Source of the DNA: MGIIa-L3 sp038150305
GTDB lineage: Archaea > Thermoplasmatota > Poseidoniia > Poseidoniales > Poseidoniaceae
Assembly: GCA_038150305.1 (NCBI GenBank)
Contig: JAYOTG010000009.1
Span: 11,308-75,307, forward strand
DNA length: 64,000 nt
Direction: 5' to 3'
The notes under the pieces were generated by a model that was not told the DNA's origin, made no database searches, and saw only the letters and a program-made list of their open reading frames with translations. Each line of letters opens with the position of its first letter. The stretch's first letter is position 1. Position numbers and translations under genes: made by a program. This document shows, in pieces, positions 8,044 to 16,585 of this stretch.

Positions 8044-9321
8044 TCAGGGTCGTTGCACCGTCGAAAAGGCGTCACGGTCCGCACCCCAAGGGATGGTGGC
8101 GTCGAATCCGACCTTGGACGTCCGACCGTCGCTGTACCGCGACGGGTCGAGGGAGGAGCCGCGCTGATCCTTCAGGATGATGGTGTCGCGGTCCGGCTGC
8201 CATCGCGTCATCATCGCCCACTCGACGGAGGTCGGGTCGGTGATGTCGATGTCCTCGTCCACCACGGTCACGGATTTCATCGAGGGATGGCCTCGGAAGG
8301 CCGCCTCAATCGTCTTGGCCGGGTCGTCCTCGTGTTCGCGTCGAATCTTCACCACGCTGGCCAGCCAGCCGCATCCTCCATCCGACATGTGGACGTCAAG
8401 GCAGGTGACCACTTGGCTCACGGCGGCCTTGATCGTGGGCGCGCGGGGCAGGCCCATCAGCGTCTTGTGTTCGGCCTCACCGGGGATGAGGGCGTGGAAA
8501 ATGGGGTTGTGCCGATGGCTGACGCCCTCGACGTGGATGACCGGTTCTTGACGCACGTCGTCCACGGTTCCGGTGATGTCCACGTAGGGGCCCTCGTCGT
8601 CGTCGTCTTGGGTGATGCGTCCCCACATCACGTACTCCGCATCGGCAGGGACGACCACGCCGTTCGGCGCGGTCGTGGTGCGAAGCGGGGTTCCATAGAG
8701 GCGCTCGTGAAGCGCCGCAGCGACGGTCATTTCGTCGAGGAATTCTGCGAAGGTCGAGGCCGCGGCGAGCAGCACCACCGGGTCGGGGGCGTTGACGATG
8801 GCGATGTTCACGTCTCGCCCTTCGGCCCGGGCCTCGTCAACGATCGTGCGCAGGTGGCGAGGGACAAGGCGCACCACGAGGTGTTCGTCGTCCCTCAGCA
8901 ACTGGCGGTGGAAGCTGATGTTGCGCCGCTTTCCGTCGTCGGCGACGATCACGGAGGCCGACATGTAGCGTCCAGCGTCCTCGGGCCAGTGGTGCGGGAT
9001 GGGCAGGGTGCTGAGTTCCGGCGCTTCGCGGCGAACCTGGAACACTTCGGCTTCGTCCTCGGGGACCATGACGGGATCCTGTGGGTTGGCCATGGCCCAG
9101 CCGAGGGTGTCGATGTACGCGCCCGGCTCGATGCCAATGGCTTCGCACAGACGGTCACGGGTCAGCATGTTGACCGCAGCCCGGTGGCCCGGAGCCTCTT
9201 CGAGGGACTCGAACACCGCCATGGCGCCAGCGTTGGCGTAGGACCAGCGCCAAAGGCCGTGGACGAGGCTGACGGGTTCGGTTACCGTGGTGGCCGCACC
9301 GAGGTGGTCCCTGAACGCCAT
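8044..9321 (-). CDS. UbiD family prenyl-FMN-dependent decarboxylase
   Basis: A 425-residue UbiD-fold protein. Characteristic segments are NISFHRQ (prFMN/substrate region), EGPYVDITG, and the C-terminal VVDEDIDITDPTSVEWAMM followed by TRWQPDRD. UbiD enzymes reversibly decarboxylate alpha,beta-unsaturated or aromatic acids with prenylated FMN made by UbiX, which is not in this window. In many archaea a UbiD homologue is the trans-anhydromevalonate 5-phosphate decarboxylase of the archaeal mevalonate pathway. The presence of isopentenyl phosphate kinase 6 kb away makes that role attractive here, but it is an inference; a quinone or aromatic-acid role remains possible. First gene of a minus-strand operon with the TPR and Nudix genes. 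Confidence 0.87.
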   Translation of the reverse strand: MAFRDHLGAATTVTEPVSLVHGLWRWSYANAGAMAVFESLEEAPGHRAAVNMLTRDRLCEAIGIEPGAYIDTLGWAMANPQDPVMVPEDEAEVFQVRREAPELSTLPIPHHWPEDAGRYMSASVIVADDGKRRNISFHRQLLRDDEHLVVRLVPRHLRTIVDEARAEGRDVNIAIVNAPDPVVLLAAASTFAEFLDEMTVAAALHERLYGTPLRTTTAPNGVVVPADAEYVMWGRITQDDDDEGPYVDITGTVDDVRQEPVIHVEGVSHRHNPIFHALIPGEAEHKTLMGLPRAPTIKAAVSQVVTCLDVHMSDGGCGWLASVVKIRREHEDDPAKTIEAAFRGHPSMKSVTVVDEDIDITDPTSVEWAMMTRWQPDRDTIILKDQRGSSLDPSRYSDGRTSKVGFDATIPWGADRDAFSTVQRP

Positions 9322-9389
9322 GTGACCCCCTTAAGGCGGCAAGGCTTCAACGTCACGGATGAATGAGGGCTCAACACGCCCATCGTGGC

Positions 9390-9435
9390 TTTCATATAGG
9401 GGGCGACGGTGGGCGACGTGCTTCGATGAGGTGAT
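9390..9435 (+). promoter_or_regulatory. TATA-like box and Shine-Dalgarno site before rps12
   Basis: TTTCATATA at 9390-9398 resembles an archaeal TATA box about 41-49 bases before the S12 start. A full GAGGTGAT ribosome site occupies 9428-9435, complementary to the expected 16S rRNA 3' end (ATCACCTC), and supports the GTG start at 9439. Confidence 0.5.
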
Positions 9436-9438
9436 GAT

Positions 9439-9867
9439 GTGGGTCGGGGACTCTTTGCAGGCTCAAAGATGGCCAAGGATCGCCAGAAGTTTCGGTGGTC
9501 TGACCGCCGCTACAAGAAGCGCATGCTGAAGACGCGCGAGCGTCACGACCCGCTCGGTGGGTCGACCCAGGCCAAGGGCATCGTGGTCGAGAAGGTCGGC
9601 ATCGAAGCCAAGCAGCCCAACAGTGGCATCCGCAAGGCCGTGAAGATCTCCCTCATCAAGAACGGCAACAAGCTCACCGCCTTCGCTCCCGGCGACGGCG
9701 CCATCAACTTCATCGACGAGCACGATGAGGTCATGGTCGAAGGTATCGGTGGACGCATGGGTCGTTCGTACGGTGACATTCCCGGTGTCCGCTACAAGGT
9801 CATCCAAGTCAACGGCGTCTCGCTTGACGAGATGGTCCGGGGTCGAAAGGAGAAGCCAGTTCGCTGA
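9439..9867 (+). CDS. rps12: 30S ribosomal protein S12 (uS12)
   Basis: Core small-subunit protein at the decoding centre. The 142-residue sequence has the archaeal layout: GLFAGSK near the start, KFRWSDRRYKKRML, the conserved VEAKQPNSGIRKAV-type loop (here GIEAKQPNSGIRKAVKI), FAPGDGAINFIDEHDEV and GRSYGDIPGVRYKVIQVNG. GTG at 9439 is chosen because GLFA aligns with the family's N-terminus and a strong GAGGTGAT lies upstream; ATG at 9469 would cut it off. First gene of a streptomycin-type cluster with S7 and EF-2. Confidence 0.96.
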   Translation: MGRGLFAGSKMAKDRQKFRWSDRRYKKRMLKTRERHDPLGGSTQAKGIVVEKVGIEAKQPNSGIRKAVKISLIKNGNKLTAFAPGDGAINFIDEHDEVMVEGIGGRMGRSYGDIPGVRYKVIQVNGVSLDEMVRGRKEKPVR

Positions 9868-9876
9868 GGTGATTCC

Positions 9877-10485
9877 ATGAGCGAAGAAGTCGTTGAGGAA
9901 GAAGTCCGCCCCATCGCCGGCATCGGCACGAAAGTGTTCGGCAAGTGGGATGCAAGCGAAGTGACGTGCCGAGACCCCGGTCTCGCGCCCTACGTCAACC
10001 TCACCACCGTGGGCGTTCCCCACACCGGTGGTCGCCACGCCAACGCGTGGTTCGGCAAGTCCAAACTCAGCGTGGTCGAGCGCTACGTGAATAAGCTCAT
10101 GCGCACCGGAAAGTACACCGGGAAGAAGCAAGGCGCCATGAAGGCCTTTGAGGAAGCCCTCGACACCATGGCCGAGCGCTCGGGCGACAACCCGCTCCAA
10201 CTCTTCGTTGACGCCATCTGCTACGCGGCGCCAATGGAGGAAATCACCCGGATCAAGTTCGGTGCCGTCTCCCAGCCCAAGGCCGTGGACGCATCGCCCT
10301 CCCGTCGCCTCGACATCGCTTTGCGCAACCTCGCTGCAGGCGCCGCCTCTGGCACCCGCAAGTCCAAGCGCACCCTCAAGCAGTGCATCGTCAACGAATT
10401 GACGAAGGCGAGCACGGGTGACGTGACGGCCTTCGCCGTCGCCAAGAAGGAAGAAGTCGAGCGCATCGCTGCCTCGGCTCGGTGA
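9877..10485 (+). CDS. rps7: 30S ribosomal protein S7 (uS7)
   Basis: Primary 16S rRNA-binding protein that nucleates assembly of the small-subunit head. The 202-residue archaeal-length protein shows PYVNLTTVGVPHTGGRHANA, SVVERYVNKLMRTGKYTGKK, NPLQLFVDAICYAAPMEE and ALRNLAAGAASGTRKSKRTL. GAGGTGAT overlapping the S12 stop at 9867 gives a clear ribosome site for the ATG. Translationally coupled to S12. Confidence 0.96.
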   Translation: MSEEVVEEEVRPIAGIGTKVFGKWDASEVTCRDPGLAPYVNLTTVGVPHTGGRHANAWFGKSKLSVVERYVNKLMRTGKYTGKKQGAMKAFEEALDTMAERSGDNPLQLFVDAICYAAPMEEITRIKFGAVSQPKAVDASPSRRLDIALRNLAAGAASGTRKSKRTLKQCIVNELTKASTGDVTAFAVAKKEEVERIAASAR

Positions 10486-10489
10486 GCCT

Positions 10490-10831
10490 TTGGATGCATT
10501 GCAGCGCTCCTTTGTGGGCGTGCTGTTCATTCAAGCGGTGGACGTGTCCATTCACCTCGCTTCTGGCCAGGTCGAATCCCTTCGCATCTCGGCCAGCGTC
10601 ATGCTGTTGATCGGCTCCTGGATGATCCTCGCTTCACCCGGAGGTGCCAAGGGCGTCGGCATCGCCAATGGCTTTGCTTTTCTGGTGTTGAACGGTGTGT
10701 TCCTGTCCGTTTCTGGCGTGTCGAATCCGGAGACGGGGACCCTCCGCACCCCACTTTTCGTGCTCGTCACCTTCTCGATCATGGCGTTCGCGTATCACGT
10801 CAGGTTGGCTCACACCTCCGACCGGGATTGA
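10490..10831 (+). CDS. Small multi-pass membrane protein
   Basis: A 113-residue hydrophobic protein with about four membrane segments (SFVGVLFIQAVDVSIHL, ISASVMLLIGSWMILA, GVGIANGFAFLVLNGVFLSV and LFVLVTFSIMAFAYHV). TTG at 10490 lies only four bases after the S7 stop, so it is translated as part of the ribosomal cluster; the next possible start is uncertain. It is inserted between S7 and EF-2, where most archaea have none or an unrelated gene. I recognise no family and assign no function. Confidence 0.6.
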   Translation: MDALQRSFVGVLFIQAVDVSIHLASGQVESLRISASVMLLIGSWMILASPGGAKGVGIANGFAFLVLNGVFLSVSGVSNPETGTLRTPLFVLVTFSIMAFAYHVRLAHTSDRD

Positions 10832-10895
10832 GGCCCTTTTGAGACGCCATCTTTCGCTTCCAGCGATGCCTTTCCGGCAGGTCCGCAGCGCGGCA

Positions 10896-10937
10896 CTTAA
10901 GAACCCGGTTCAGGTGGCCCGAATCACCGCAAGGTGG
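10896..10937 (+). promoter_or_regulatory. Possible EF-2 promoter and ribosome site
   Basis: CTTAAGAA at 10896-10903 is a weak TATA-like element about 40 bases before the EF-2 ATG, and AAGGTGG at 10931-10937 is a good ribosome site 5 bases before it. They suggest EF-2 can be transcribed independently of S12-S7. Only sequence evidence. Confidence 0.35.
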
Positions 10938-10942
10938 TCGCT

Positions 10943-13150
10943 ATGGGACGTAAAGAAGACAACATCAAGAAGGCCACAGAGGTCATGCACGATCTCCCTC
11001 AGATCCGCAACCTCTGCATCGCCGCTCACATCGACCACGGAAAGACCACGCTCTCGGACAACCTCATCGCCGGTGCCGGCATGATGTCCTCCGACCTTGC
11101 CGGTGCGGCTCGCGTGCTCGATTTTGACGAGCAGGAGTCCGCTCGTGGCATCACCATCAACGCCGCAAGCGCATCGATGGTGCACACCTACGAGAGCACG
11201 GATTTCCTGATCAACCTCATCGACACCCCCGGCCACGTCGACTTCGGTGGCGACGTGACCCGTGCCATGCGTGCGGTTGACGGCTGTTTCATCCTCGCCT
11301 GTGCGGTCGAGGGCCCCATGCCTCAGACCGAGACCGTGGTGCGCCAGGCCCTCAAGGAGAAGGTCAAGCCGGTGCTGTTCATCAACAAGGTCGACCGCCT
11401 GATCAACGAACTTCAGGTGACCCCTGAGGACATGATGGCGCGCTTCCAAGAGACCATCAAGAAGGTCAACAAGCTCATCCGCCAGTTCGCTCCCGAGGAG
11501 TTCAGGAAGTCCTGGCAGGTGGACGTCGGGGCAGGTACCGTGGCCTTTGGCTCCGCATACCACAACTGGGGCATCACCGTCCCCTACATGCAGAAGTCCG
11601 GCATCTCGTTCAAGGAGATCTTCGAATATTGCAACAACGAGGACCAAAAGACCCTGGCTCAGAAGGCTCCCGTCCACGAGGTTCTGCTCGACATGGCCGT
11701 CGCTGAATTGCCCAGCCCCGTTCAGGCTCAGCCCTACCGTATCCCCAACATCTGGAACGGTGACGCGGATTCCGCCATCGGCAAGGCCATGGTCGCGTGC
11801 GATCCTGAAGCCGAACTCGCCATGATGATCACCAAGATTTGGATGGACCCTCACGCGGGTGAGGTGGCCGTGGGCCGCATCTACTCCGGTGCCATCAACC
11901 AAGGTGAATCCGTGTACGCCATCGGCGCCGCCAAGCCAGAGCGTGTCCAGCAGGTCGCCATGATGGTCGGTGCAGACCGCATCACGGTCCCCAAGGTCGT
12001 GGCCGGCAACATCGCCGCCATCACGGGCATCAAGTCCGCCGCGGCCGGTGTGACCCTGTCCCGTGACAAGGATTTCACGCCCTTCGAAGCCATCCGTCAC
12101 TACTCCGACCCTGTGGTCACCGTGGCCGTTGAGCCGAAGTCCATGAAGGACCTCCCCAAGTTCATCGACGCGCTGCGCTCCTTGGCCAAGGCCGACGCCT
12201 CGCTCCAGGTGACCACCAACCAGGAGACCGGTGAAGCGCTGCTCGCCGGCATGGGTGAACTTCACCTTGAGATTACGGTGTACCGCATTGAGGAAGAACA
12301 GAACATCAAGGTCCAGGTCAGCCCACCTATCGTGGTCTACCGAGAAGGCCTCGAGTCCAACAACAAGGGTCAGGCCTTCGAAGGCAAGTCCCCCAACCGC
12401 CACAACCGCTTCTTCATCGAGGTTGAGCCGCTTTCCCCGGAGGTCGTTGACGCGCTCCGCGACGGTCATTTCGGTGACGGCACCGTGCGTGACAAGGACT
12501 CCAAGGCCACGGGCGACAAATTCGCTGAGTTTGGCATGAACAAGGACCTGATGCGCAAGATCTACGCCATCAACGGCACCAACGTGTTGGTCAACGACAC
12601 CAAGGGTATCCAGGGCCTCCACGAGACCCGTGAACTCATCATCGAGGCCTTCAACGAAGTGTGCAAGAAGGGACCCGTTGCGGAAGAGCCCGTGACCGGC
12701 ATGATGGTTCGTGTCGTGGACGCCAAGCTCCACGAGGACGCCATCCACCGCGGTCCTGCGCAGACCATCCCCGCCGTCCGAAACGGCATCAAGGGTGCCA
12801 TGCTCCGCGGCCGTACCGTCATCATGGAGCCCATGCAGAAGGCCTTCGTTTCGGTCCCCAACGACTGGCTCGGTCAGGTTACCCGTGAGGTCACCAACCG
12901 CCGTGGAATCATCGAAGACATGCCAAGCGAGGGTGAAGTGACCACCGTGGTCGGTGTCCTTCCCATCGCCGAAACCTTCGGTTTCTCCAACGACATCCGC
13001 GCCGCTTCCCAAGGTCGCGCGGTCTGGAACACCGAGAACCTCGGATTCGAGAAGCTCCCCGAGCACCTCTTCGACAAGGTCGTCGGCGACATCCGCACGC
13101 GCAAGGGCCTCAAGCCCGAGCCCTACGGTGAAGCCTACTACGCCGAGTGA
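10943..13150 (+). CDS. fusA: Translation elongation factor 2 (aEF-2)
   Basis: The GTPase that moves tRNA and mRNA through the ribosome after each peptide bond. The 735-residue protein has the archaeal start MGRKEDNIKKATEVM, G1 AAHIDHGKTTLSD, G3 DTPGHVDF, G4 NKVDRL, and the domain IV tip AIHRGPAQTIP, whose histidine is the diphthamide site in archaea and eukaryotes. The C-terminus RKGLKPEPYGEAYYAE is typical. A GTG at 10934 is a possible earlier start, but ATG at 10943 matches family N-termini and the AAGGTGG site. The diphthamide ligase Dph6 that would finish the modification is encoded at 23071. Confidence 0.97.
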   Translation: MGRKEDNIKKATEVMHDLPQIRNLCIAAHIDHGKTTLSDNLIAGAGMMSSDLAGAARVLDFDEQESARGITINAASASMVHTYESTDFLINLIDTPGHVDFGGDVTRAMRAVDGCFILACAVEGPMPQTETVVRQALKEKVKPVLFINKVDRLINELQVTPEDMMARFQETIKKVNKLIRQFAPEEFRKSWQVDVGAGTVAFGSAYHNWGITVPYMQKSGISFKEIFEYCNNEDQKTLAQKAPVHEVLLDMAVAELPSPVQAQPYRIPNIWNGDADSAIGKAMVACDPEAELAMMITKIWMDPHAGEVAVGRIYSGAINQGESVYAIGAAKPERVQQVAMMVGADRITVPKVVAGNIAAITGIKSAAAGVTLSRDKDFTPFEAIRHYSDPVVTVAVEPKSMKDLPKFIDALRSLAKADASLQVTTNQETGEALLAGMGELHLEITVYRIEEEQNIKVQVSPPIVVYREGLESNNKGQAFEGKSPNRHNRFFIEVEPLSPEVVDALRDGHFGDGTVRDKDSKATGDKFAEFGMNKDLMRKIYAINGTNVLVNDTKGIQGLHETRELIIEAFNEVCKKGPVAEEPVTGMMVRVVDAKLHEDAIHRGPAQTIPAVRNGIKGAMLRGRTVIMEPMQKAFVSVPNDWLGQVTREVTNRRGIIEDMPSEGEVTTVVGVLPIAETFGFSNDIRAASQGRAVWNTENLGFEKLPEHLFDKVVGDIRTRKGLKPEPYGEAYYAE

Positions 13151-13155
13151 TCGCC

Positions 13156-13647
13156 ATGGTGGCAGAAGCGAGCATCGTCTCGCTTCATGCGGCCCCCGAG
13201 GGCGGCGTGCCAAAGCCCGCAGTGCCGAGCCTCCACGTGACGCAGAACGGGTGCGTGGGCGACCGTCAGCGCGACCTCAAGCATCACGGCGGTCCCACGC
13301 GCGCGCTCTGCATTTGGAGCCGCGAGGTCCTTCATGCGCTTCGTGACGAAGGCCACCCGGTACGACCGGGTGACGTGGGAGAGAACGTGCTTGTGCAGGG
13401 CTTGCCCTTTTCCGAACTCGCTGCAGGGGACGTGCTCGAACTGGGTGCCGTCCACGCTCGCTTGACTGGACCTGCTCCACCGTGCCGCACCATCGCCGCA
13501 GCCTTCACGTCAGGCACCTTCCGCAGCATTGACGCAAAACGGCACCCCGATCGGACGCGATGGTACGCAGAAATCGTGGTCGAGGGTGAGCTTCACCCAG
13601 GCGACGCCGTGGTGCTCACGAAAGCCGAGCCAGCTGGAGATCCGTGA
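13156..13647 (+). CDS. MOSC domain protein
   Basis: A 163-residue stand-alone MOSC domain, the fold at the C-terminus of molybdenum cofactor sulfurases. Seen: GCVGDRQRDLKHHGGPTRAL with the conserved GD and HHGG, a VRPGDVGENVLVQGL segment, and a PPCRTI motif carrying the conserved cysteine at about residue 111. Family knowledge suggests sulfur or molybdopterin transfer; no molybdoenzyme gene lies nearby, so the partner is unknown. GTG at 13147 overlaps the EF-2 stop; ATG at 13156 is my choice. The 3' end overlaps the converging IDI-GGPPS gene by 32 bases. Confidence 0.85.
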   Translation: MVAEASIVSLHAAPEGGVPKPAVPSLHVTQNGCVGDRQRDLKHHGGPTRALCIWSREVLHALRDEGHPVRPGDVGENVLVQGLPFSELAAGDVLELGAVHARLTGPAPPCRTIAAAFTSGTFRSIDAKRHPDRTRWYAEIVVEGELHPGDAVVLTKAEPAGDP

Positions 13648-15367
13648 ACTCACGGAGGGCCCGAAGGGCCGGGCTCGACGGTAGTCGATCGAGGCAGGCG
13701 TGTGCCGCAGCGTGATAGGACGTGGCCCGTTCCCGACCGTACGCGATGGAACCGGAGGCTTCCAGGCCCTTGTGCGCGGCTTCGATGTCTGCGGACGTGG
13801 CCTCCTCCCCCTTGCCAAGGGCCTGCAACAGGGCGTCTTTGGCAGGTCCGTCAGGCTGGTCCAGCGCGTGAATCACCATCAGCGTCCGCTTGCCTTGGGC
13901 AACGTCTGAACCGGCTGGCTTCCCGAGCGTCGCGGTGTCGGACACCACGTCGATGAGGTCGTCCATCAACTGGAAGCACAAGCCCACGTTGAGGCCCCAC
14001 TCGCGCATGCAATCGACGGTGTCCTCGTCGGCGCCCGAGAGCAAGGCGCCAAGTTCGGAACATACCTGAAACATGACAGCAGTTTTTCCCTCGATCATTT
14101 CGATGTACCTTGGTTCCGTGACGTTGCTCTCGTGTTCGAATTCAATGTCGAGCTGCTGACCTTCCGAGACGCGACGAACCATCCAAGCGATGCGCTCGAC
14201 GATGTCGGGAAGCAGGGCCATGTCGAAACCAGGTGCGTCGCACAGGTGCTCGAAGGCGATGGCCAGCATCGCGTCGCCGGCGTTGATCGCCGTGGGCATG
14301 TCATAGGCCACGTGGACCGCTGGACGCCCGCGCCGGACGGGGTCATCGTCCATGATGTCGTCATGGACGAGCGTGAAGTTGTGGATGATCTCGATGGCCG
14401 AGCCCACATCGAGCAAGCCGCTGTGGGTGTCTCCGATCGCCTTGGCCACGAGCCACGGCAAGGACGCGCGCATGCGCTTGCCGCCTCCCTCGATTAGGTG
14501 CATCATGGCTTGACCCAAGCGCGGATGGCGGGAGGCGGTCAGACGGGATGCAATACGGGATTCGATCAGGGGCAGCACTTCCAGCACCGAGGTGCGGAGG
14601 TCCGCTCCGACTGCGCCGGGGAGCATGTGGCTGACGTCCCCGAGGTCGTGGATGTGCTCGTCGAAGAGGGCTTGGTGCTCTTCCTTGGAGGCTGCGTTCC
14701 ACCATGCATCGTCCATCAGACGTGCTGCGATGCAACGGAACCACGGCGCAACGGGGTGCTCAGGGTCCTCTTCGATCAACATGGCTTCCATGTCGTCTTG
14801 ACTGACCCATCGGATTTCGGCCACTTCATTGGGATTCGGTTTCACCTCGAGGTCTTTGACCCGGCCCACCAGGAGGTGGTCGACCTCGCGCTCGATCCAG
14901 GTCTCGTCTTGGCGCGCCTGGTACCGGAAACGACCGACGTAGGTCAAATCGTCCACCGACACCGATTCAATCCCCAATTCTTGCTTCAGTTTCCGAACGG
15001 CGGCCGTTCGGACCCCCAATCCGTCTGCCTCTTCGCGTTCTTCAGGGACATCCAGGGGGTGGGAACAACAGGTGTTGGCCCAGATCCCGGGGAAGGTGAT
15101 TTTGTCGTCGGCACGGCGTTGCAAAAGGAGCCTGCTGTTCTGGTCGAACAGCATCACGGAAAACGCCCGGTGATAGGCACCCGCGCCACGGTGCGCGTTG
15201 ACCTTGGAGGCCCGCCCAAGCGGGCGGTCCATCTCGTCCACAAGGATGACGGCTTCAGCCATCATGTCGACCTGCTCCGGGTCAAAACCGTCGAGTGCCT
15301 CGGCGTCGGCTTCAGCGACATCGGTCCTCATGGCGGAAGCCATGTCGGTCGGTGTGGCCTGCGACAC
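13616..15367 (-). CDS. Isopentenyl-diphosphate isomerase (type I) fused to geranylgeranyl diphosphate synthase
   Basis: A 583-residue two-domain protein. The N-terminal part (about 45-200) is a type I, Nudix-fold IPP isomerase: AYHRAFSVMLFD, the catalytic-cysteine segment WANTCCSHP, and acidic metal ligands in the IEREVDHLLVG strand. The C-terminal part (about 250-583) is a trans-prenyl synthase: GGGKRMRASL, first aspartate-rich motif LVHDDIMDDDPVRRGR and second FQLMDDLIDV. One chain could thus convert IPP to DMAPP and extend it to the C20 ether-lipid precursor. The GTG at 15367 follows the isopentenyl kinase stop by one base; ATG at 15343 is an equally possible start. I see no frameshift or stop between the domains. 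Confidence 0.92.
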   Translation of the reverse strand: MSQATPTDMASAMRTDVAEADAEALDGFDPEQVDMMAEAVILVDEMDRPLGRASKVNAHRGAGAYHRAFSVMLFDQNSRLLLQRRADDKITFPGIWANTCCSHPLDVPEEREEADGLGVRTAAVRKLKQELGIESVSVDDLTYVGRFRYQARQDETWIEREVDHLLVGRVKDLEVKPNPNEVAEIRWVSQDDMEAMLIEEDPEHPVAPWFRCIAARLMDDAWWNAASKEEHQALFDEHIHDLGDVSHMLPGAVGADLRTSVLEVLPLIESRIASRLTASRHPRLGQAMMHLIEGGGKRMRASLPWLVAKAIGDTHSGLLDVGSAIEIIHNFTLVHDDIMDDDPVRRGRPAVHVAYDMPTAINAGDAMLAIAFEHLCDAPGFDMALLPDIVERIAWMVRRVSEGQQLDIEFEHESNVTEPRYIEMIEGKTAVMFQVCSELGALLSGADEDTVDCMREWGLNVGLCFQLMDDLIDVVSDTATLGKPAGSDVAQGKRTLMVIHALDQPDGPAKDALLQALGKGEEATSADIEAAHKGLEASGSIAYGRERATSYHAAAHACLDRLPSSPALRALREFTDLQLARLS

Positions 15368-15368
15368 T

Positions 15369-16184
15369 TCATCCCTTCTGCGCCGCAGGGAAGCGTGTTC
15401 CTCGCACAGGGCGCCCCAGCATGGCCGCCTCAAGGCGGCCTTCGACTTCGCCGTTCACGAACCACGTCTCGATGCCGTGCCGTGCGATGCTTTTGGCGCG
15501 CTGGACCTTGAGGCCAATGCCCCCGGTCACGTCCATGTCCTCGGCGTGAACGCCCACAAATTCTGCGTCGTCGTGCCAGACCTCGATCAAATCCTCTTCC
15601 GTGGCCTCATGCGGAGGCTTCCTGAGAACCCCATCGGCCCCGCCCATGGCAAACACCACGCGCGAGACGTCGGGCAATTCAACCGCACAACGGTGCACCA
15701 GATCGTCTCCGGACAGGATGCCAAATGCTGCGGGCCCTTCGACGGGGACCACATCACCCCACGTGACAGGGACCACGTCGCTCGGTTGAAGCGGGTGAAG
15801 GTCACCGATGAAGTTCGTTCCCAAACCGACGGCCCAACGGTGTGGAGGGTGCGTGCTGGTCGCAAGGCCAGCGTCATGCAGGGCTTGCGTCACGTGCTCG
15901 GCAAGCCGCATCATGTCCTCGCGCACCCGTTCGACGGCCTCGTCTTGGTCTGTGCAGCCGTCGTTCCCTCGTGCATCCGATCGTCCATCCTCAAGGCGCC
16001 ATGCTTTGGCGCGGAGGTGGCCAAATGAGCCAGCGCCATGCACGACCAGCACCCGGACGCCCTGATGCGCTGCGGCTGCAATCTCCTTCGCCAAGCGGTT
16101 CAATCGGTCCGCATGAACGGTGGTCATACGCGACTTTTCCGTGATCAGGCCACCCCCGAGTTTCACCACAACGGCGGGGGGCAT
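15369..16184 (-). CDS. ipk: Isopentenyl phosphate kinase
   Basis: Phosphorylates isopentenyl phosphate to IPP, the last step of the archaeal mevalonate pathways. The 271-residue amino-acid-kinase fold begins VVVKLGGGLITEKS, with the catalytic-histidine motif VHGAGSFGHLRAK at about residue 50, DVVPVTWGDVV, FGILSGDDLV and VTGGIGLKVQRAKSI near the end. An upstream in-frame start at 16274 would overlap the diverging gene and is unlikely. It sits directly before, and almost certainly in one operon with, the IDI-GGPPS fusion, so consecutive steps IP to IPP to DMAPP to GGPP are encoded together. Confidence 0.93.
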   Translation of the reverse strand: MPPAVVVKLGGGLITEKSRMTTVHADRLNRLAKEIAAAAHQGVRVLVVHGAGSFGHLRAKAWRLEDGRSDARGNDGCTDQDEAVERVREDMMRLAEHVTQALHDAGLATSTHPPHRWAVGLGTNFIGDLHPLQPSDVVPVTWGDVVPVEGPAAFGILSGDDLVHRCAVELPDVSRVVFAMGGADGVLRKPPHEATEEDLIEVWHDDAEFVGVHAEDMDVTGGIGLKVQRAKSIARHGIETWFVNGEVEGRLEAAMLGRPVRGTRFPAAQKG

Positions 16185-16258
16185 GGTGGGTCCACGGCCC
16201 GCCGCTTCATGAGGGTGCCTCGCGAGGATTGAAGACGGACCGCACTCACAGAGCACCC

Positions 16259-16585
16259 ATGGGCGACGAAGCAACGGTGGACGTGTTCATGCGTCATCTG
16301 CAGGCTGAACTCGAAGCCACGGCGTCCATCGCTGACGCCGTTGAGCGTGAACAGCGCCGCCGGCAACTGGAAGCCGCGCTCCAAGAGGCGATGCGCTTTC
16401 TGGCCGCGTACGGCGAGCGCGTTCGTTTGGGCTTGGACCCAACCCAGGTCGTGCGCCCTCAACAGCGCACCGTCGAATCCGAGGTCCGCGAAACGATGTC
16501 GACCTTGGCGGCTGGCGTCTGCGAGACGTGCGGTGCCATGCTCGATCCTGAGCTGGACTTCTGCCCAGCCTGTGGCGCGCGGTAA
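16259..16585 (+). CDS. Coiled-coil protein with C-terminal zinc ribbon
   Basis: A 108-residue acidic/helical protein. The first 85 residues are strongly helical and charged (ADAVEREQRRRQLEAALQEA); the end has CETCGAMLDPELDFCPAC, two cysteine pairs of a rubredoxin-like zinc ribbon. ATG at 16259 is chosen over TTG at 16229. It diverges from IPK and converges on KptA with its stop adjoining the KptA stop. Such small zinc-ribbon proteins often bind nucleic acid or protein, but no function can be assigned. Confidence 0.72.
   Translation: MGDEATVDVFMRHLQAELEATASIADAVEREQRRRQLEAALQEAMRFLAAYGERVRLGLDPTQVVRPQQRTVESEVRETMSTLAAGVCETCGAMLDPELDFCPACGAR

Noticed and set aside
10910..13213. 767-codon open frame on the minus strand
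   Set aside because: It mirrors EF-2, whose motifs are complete. Long antisense frames are expected in GC-rich genes where the third codon position is biased.
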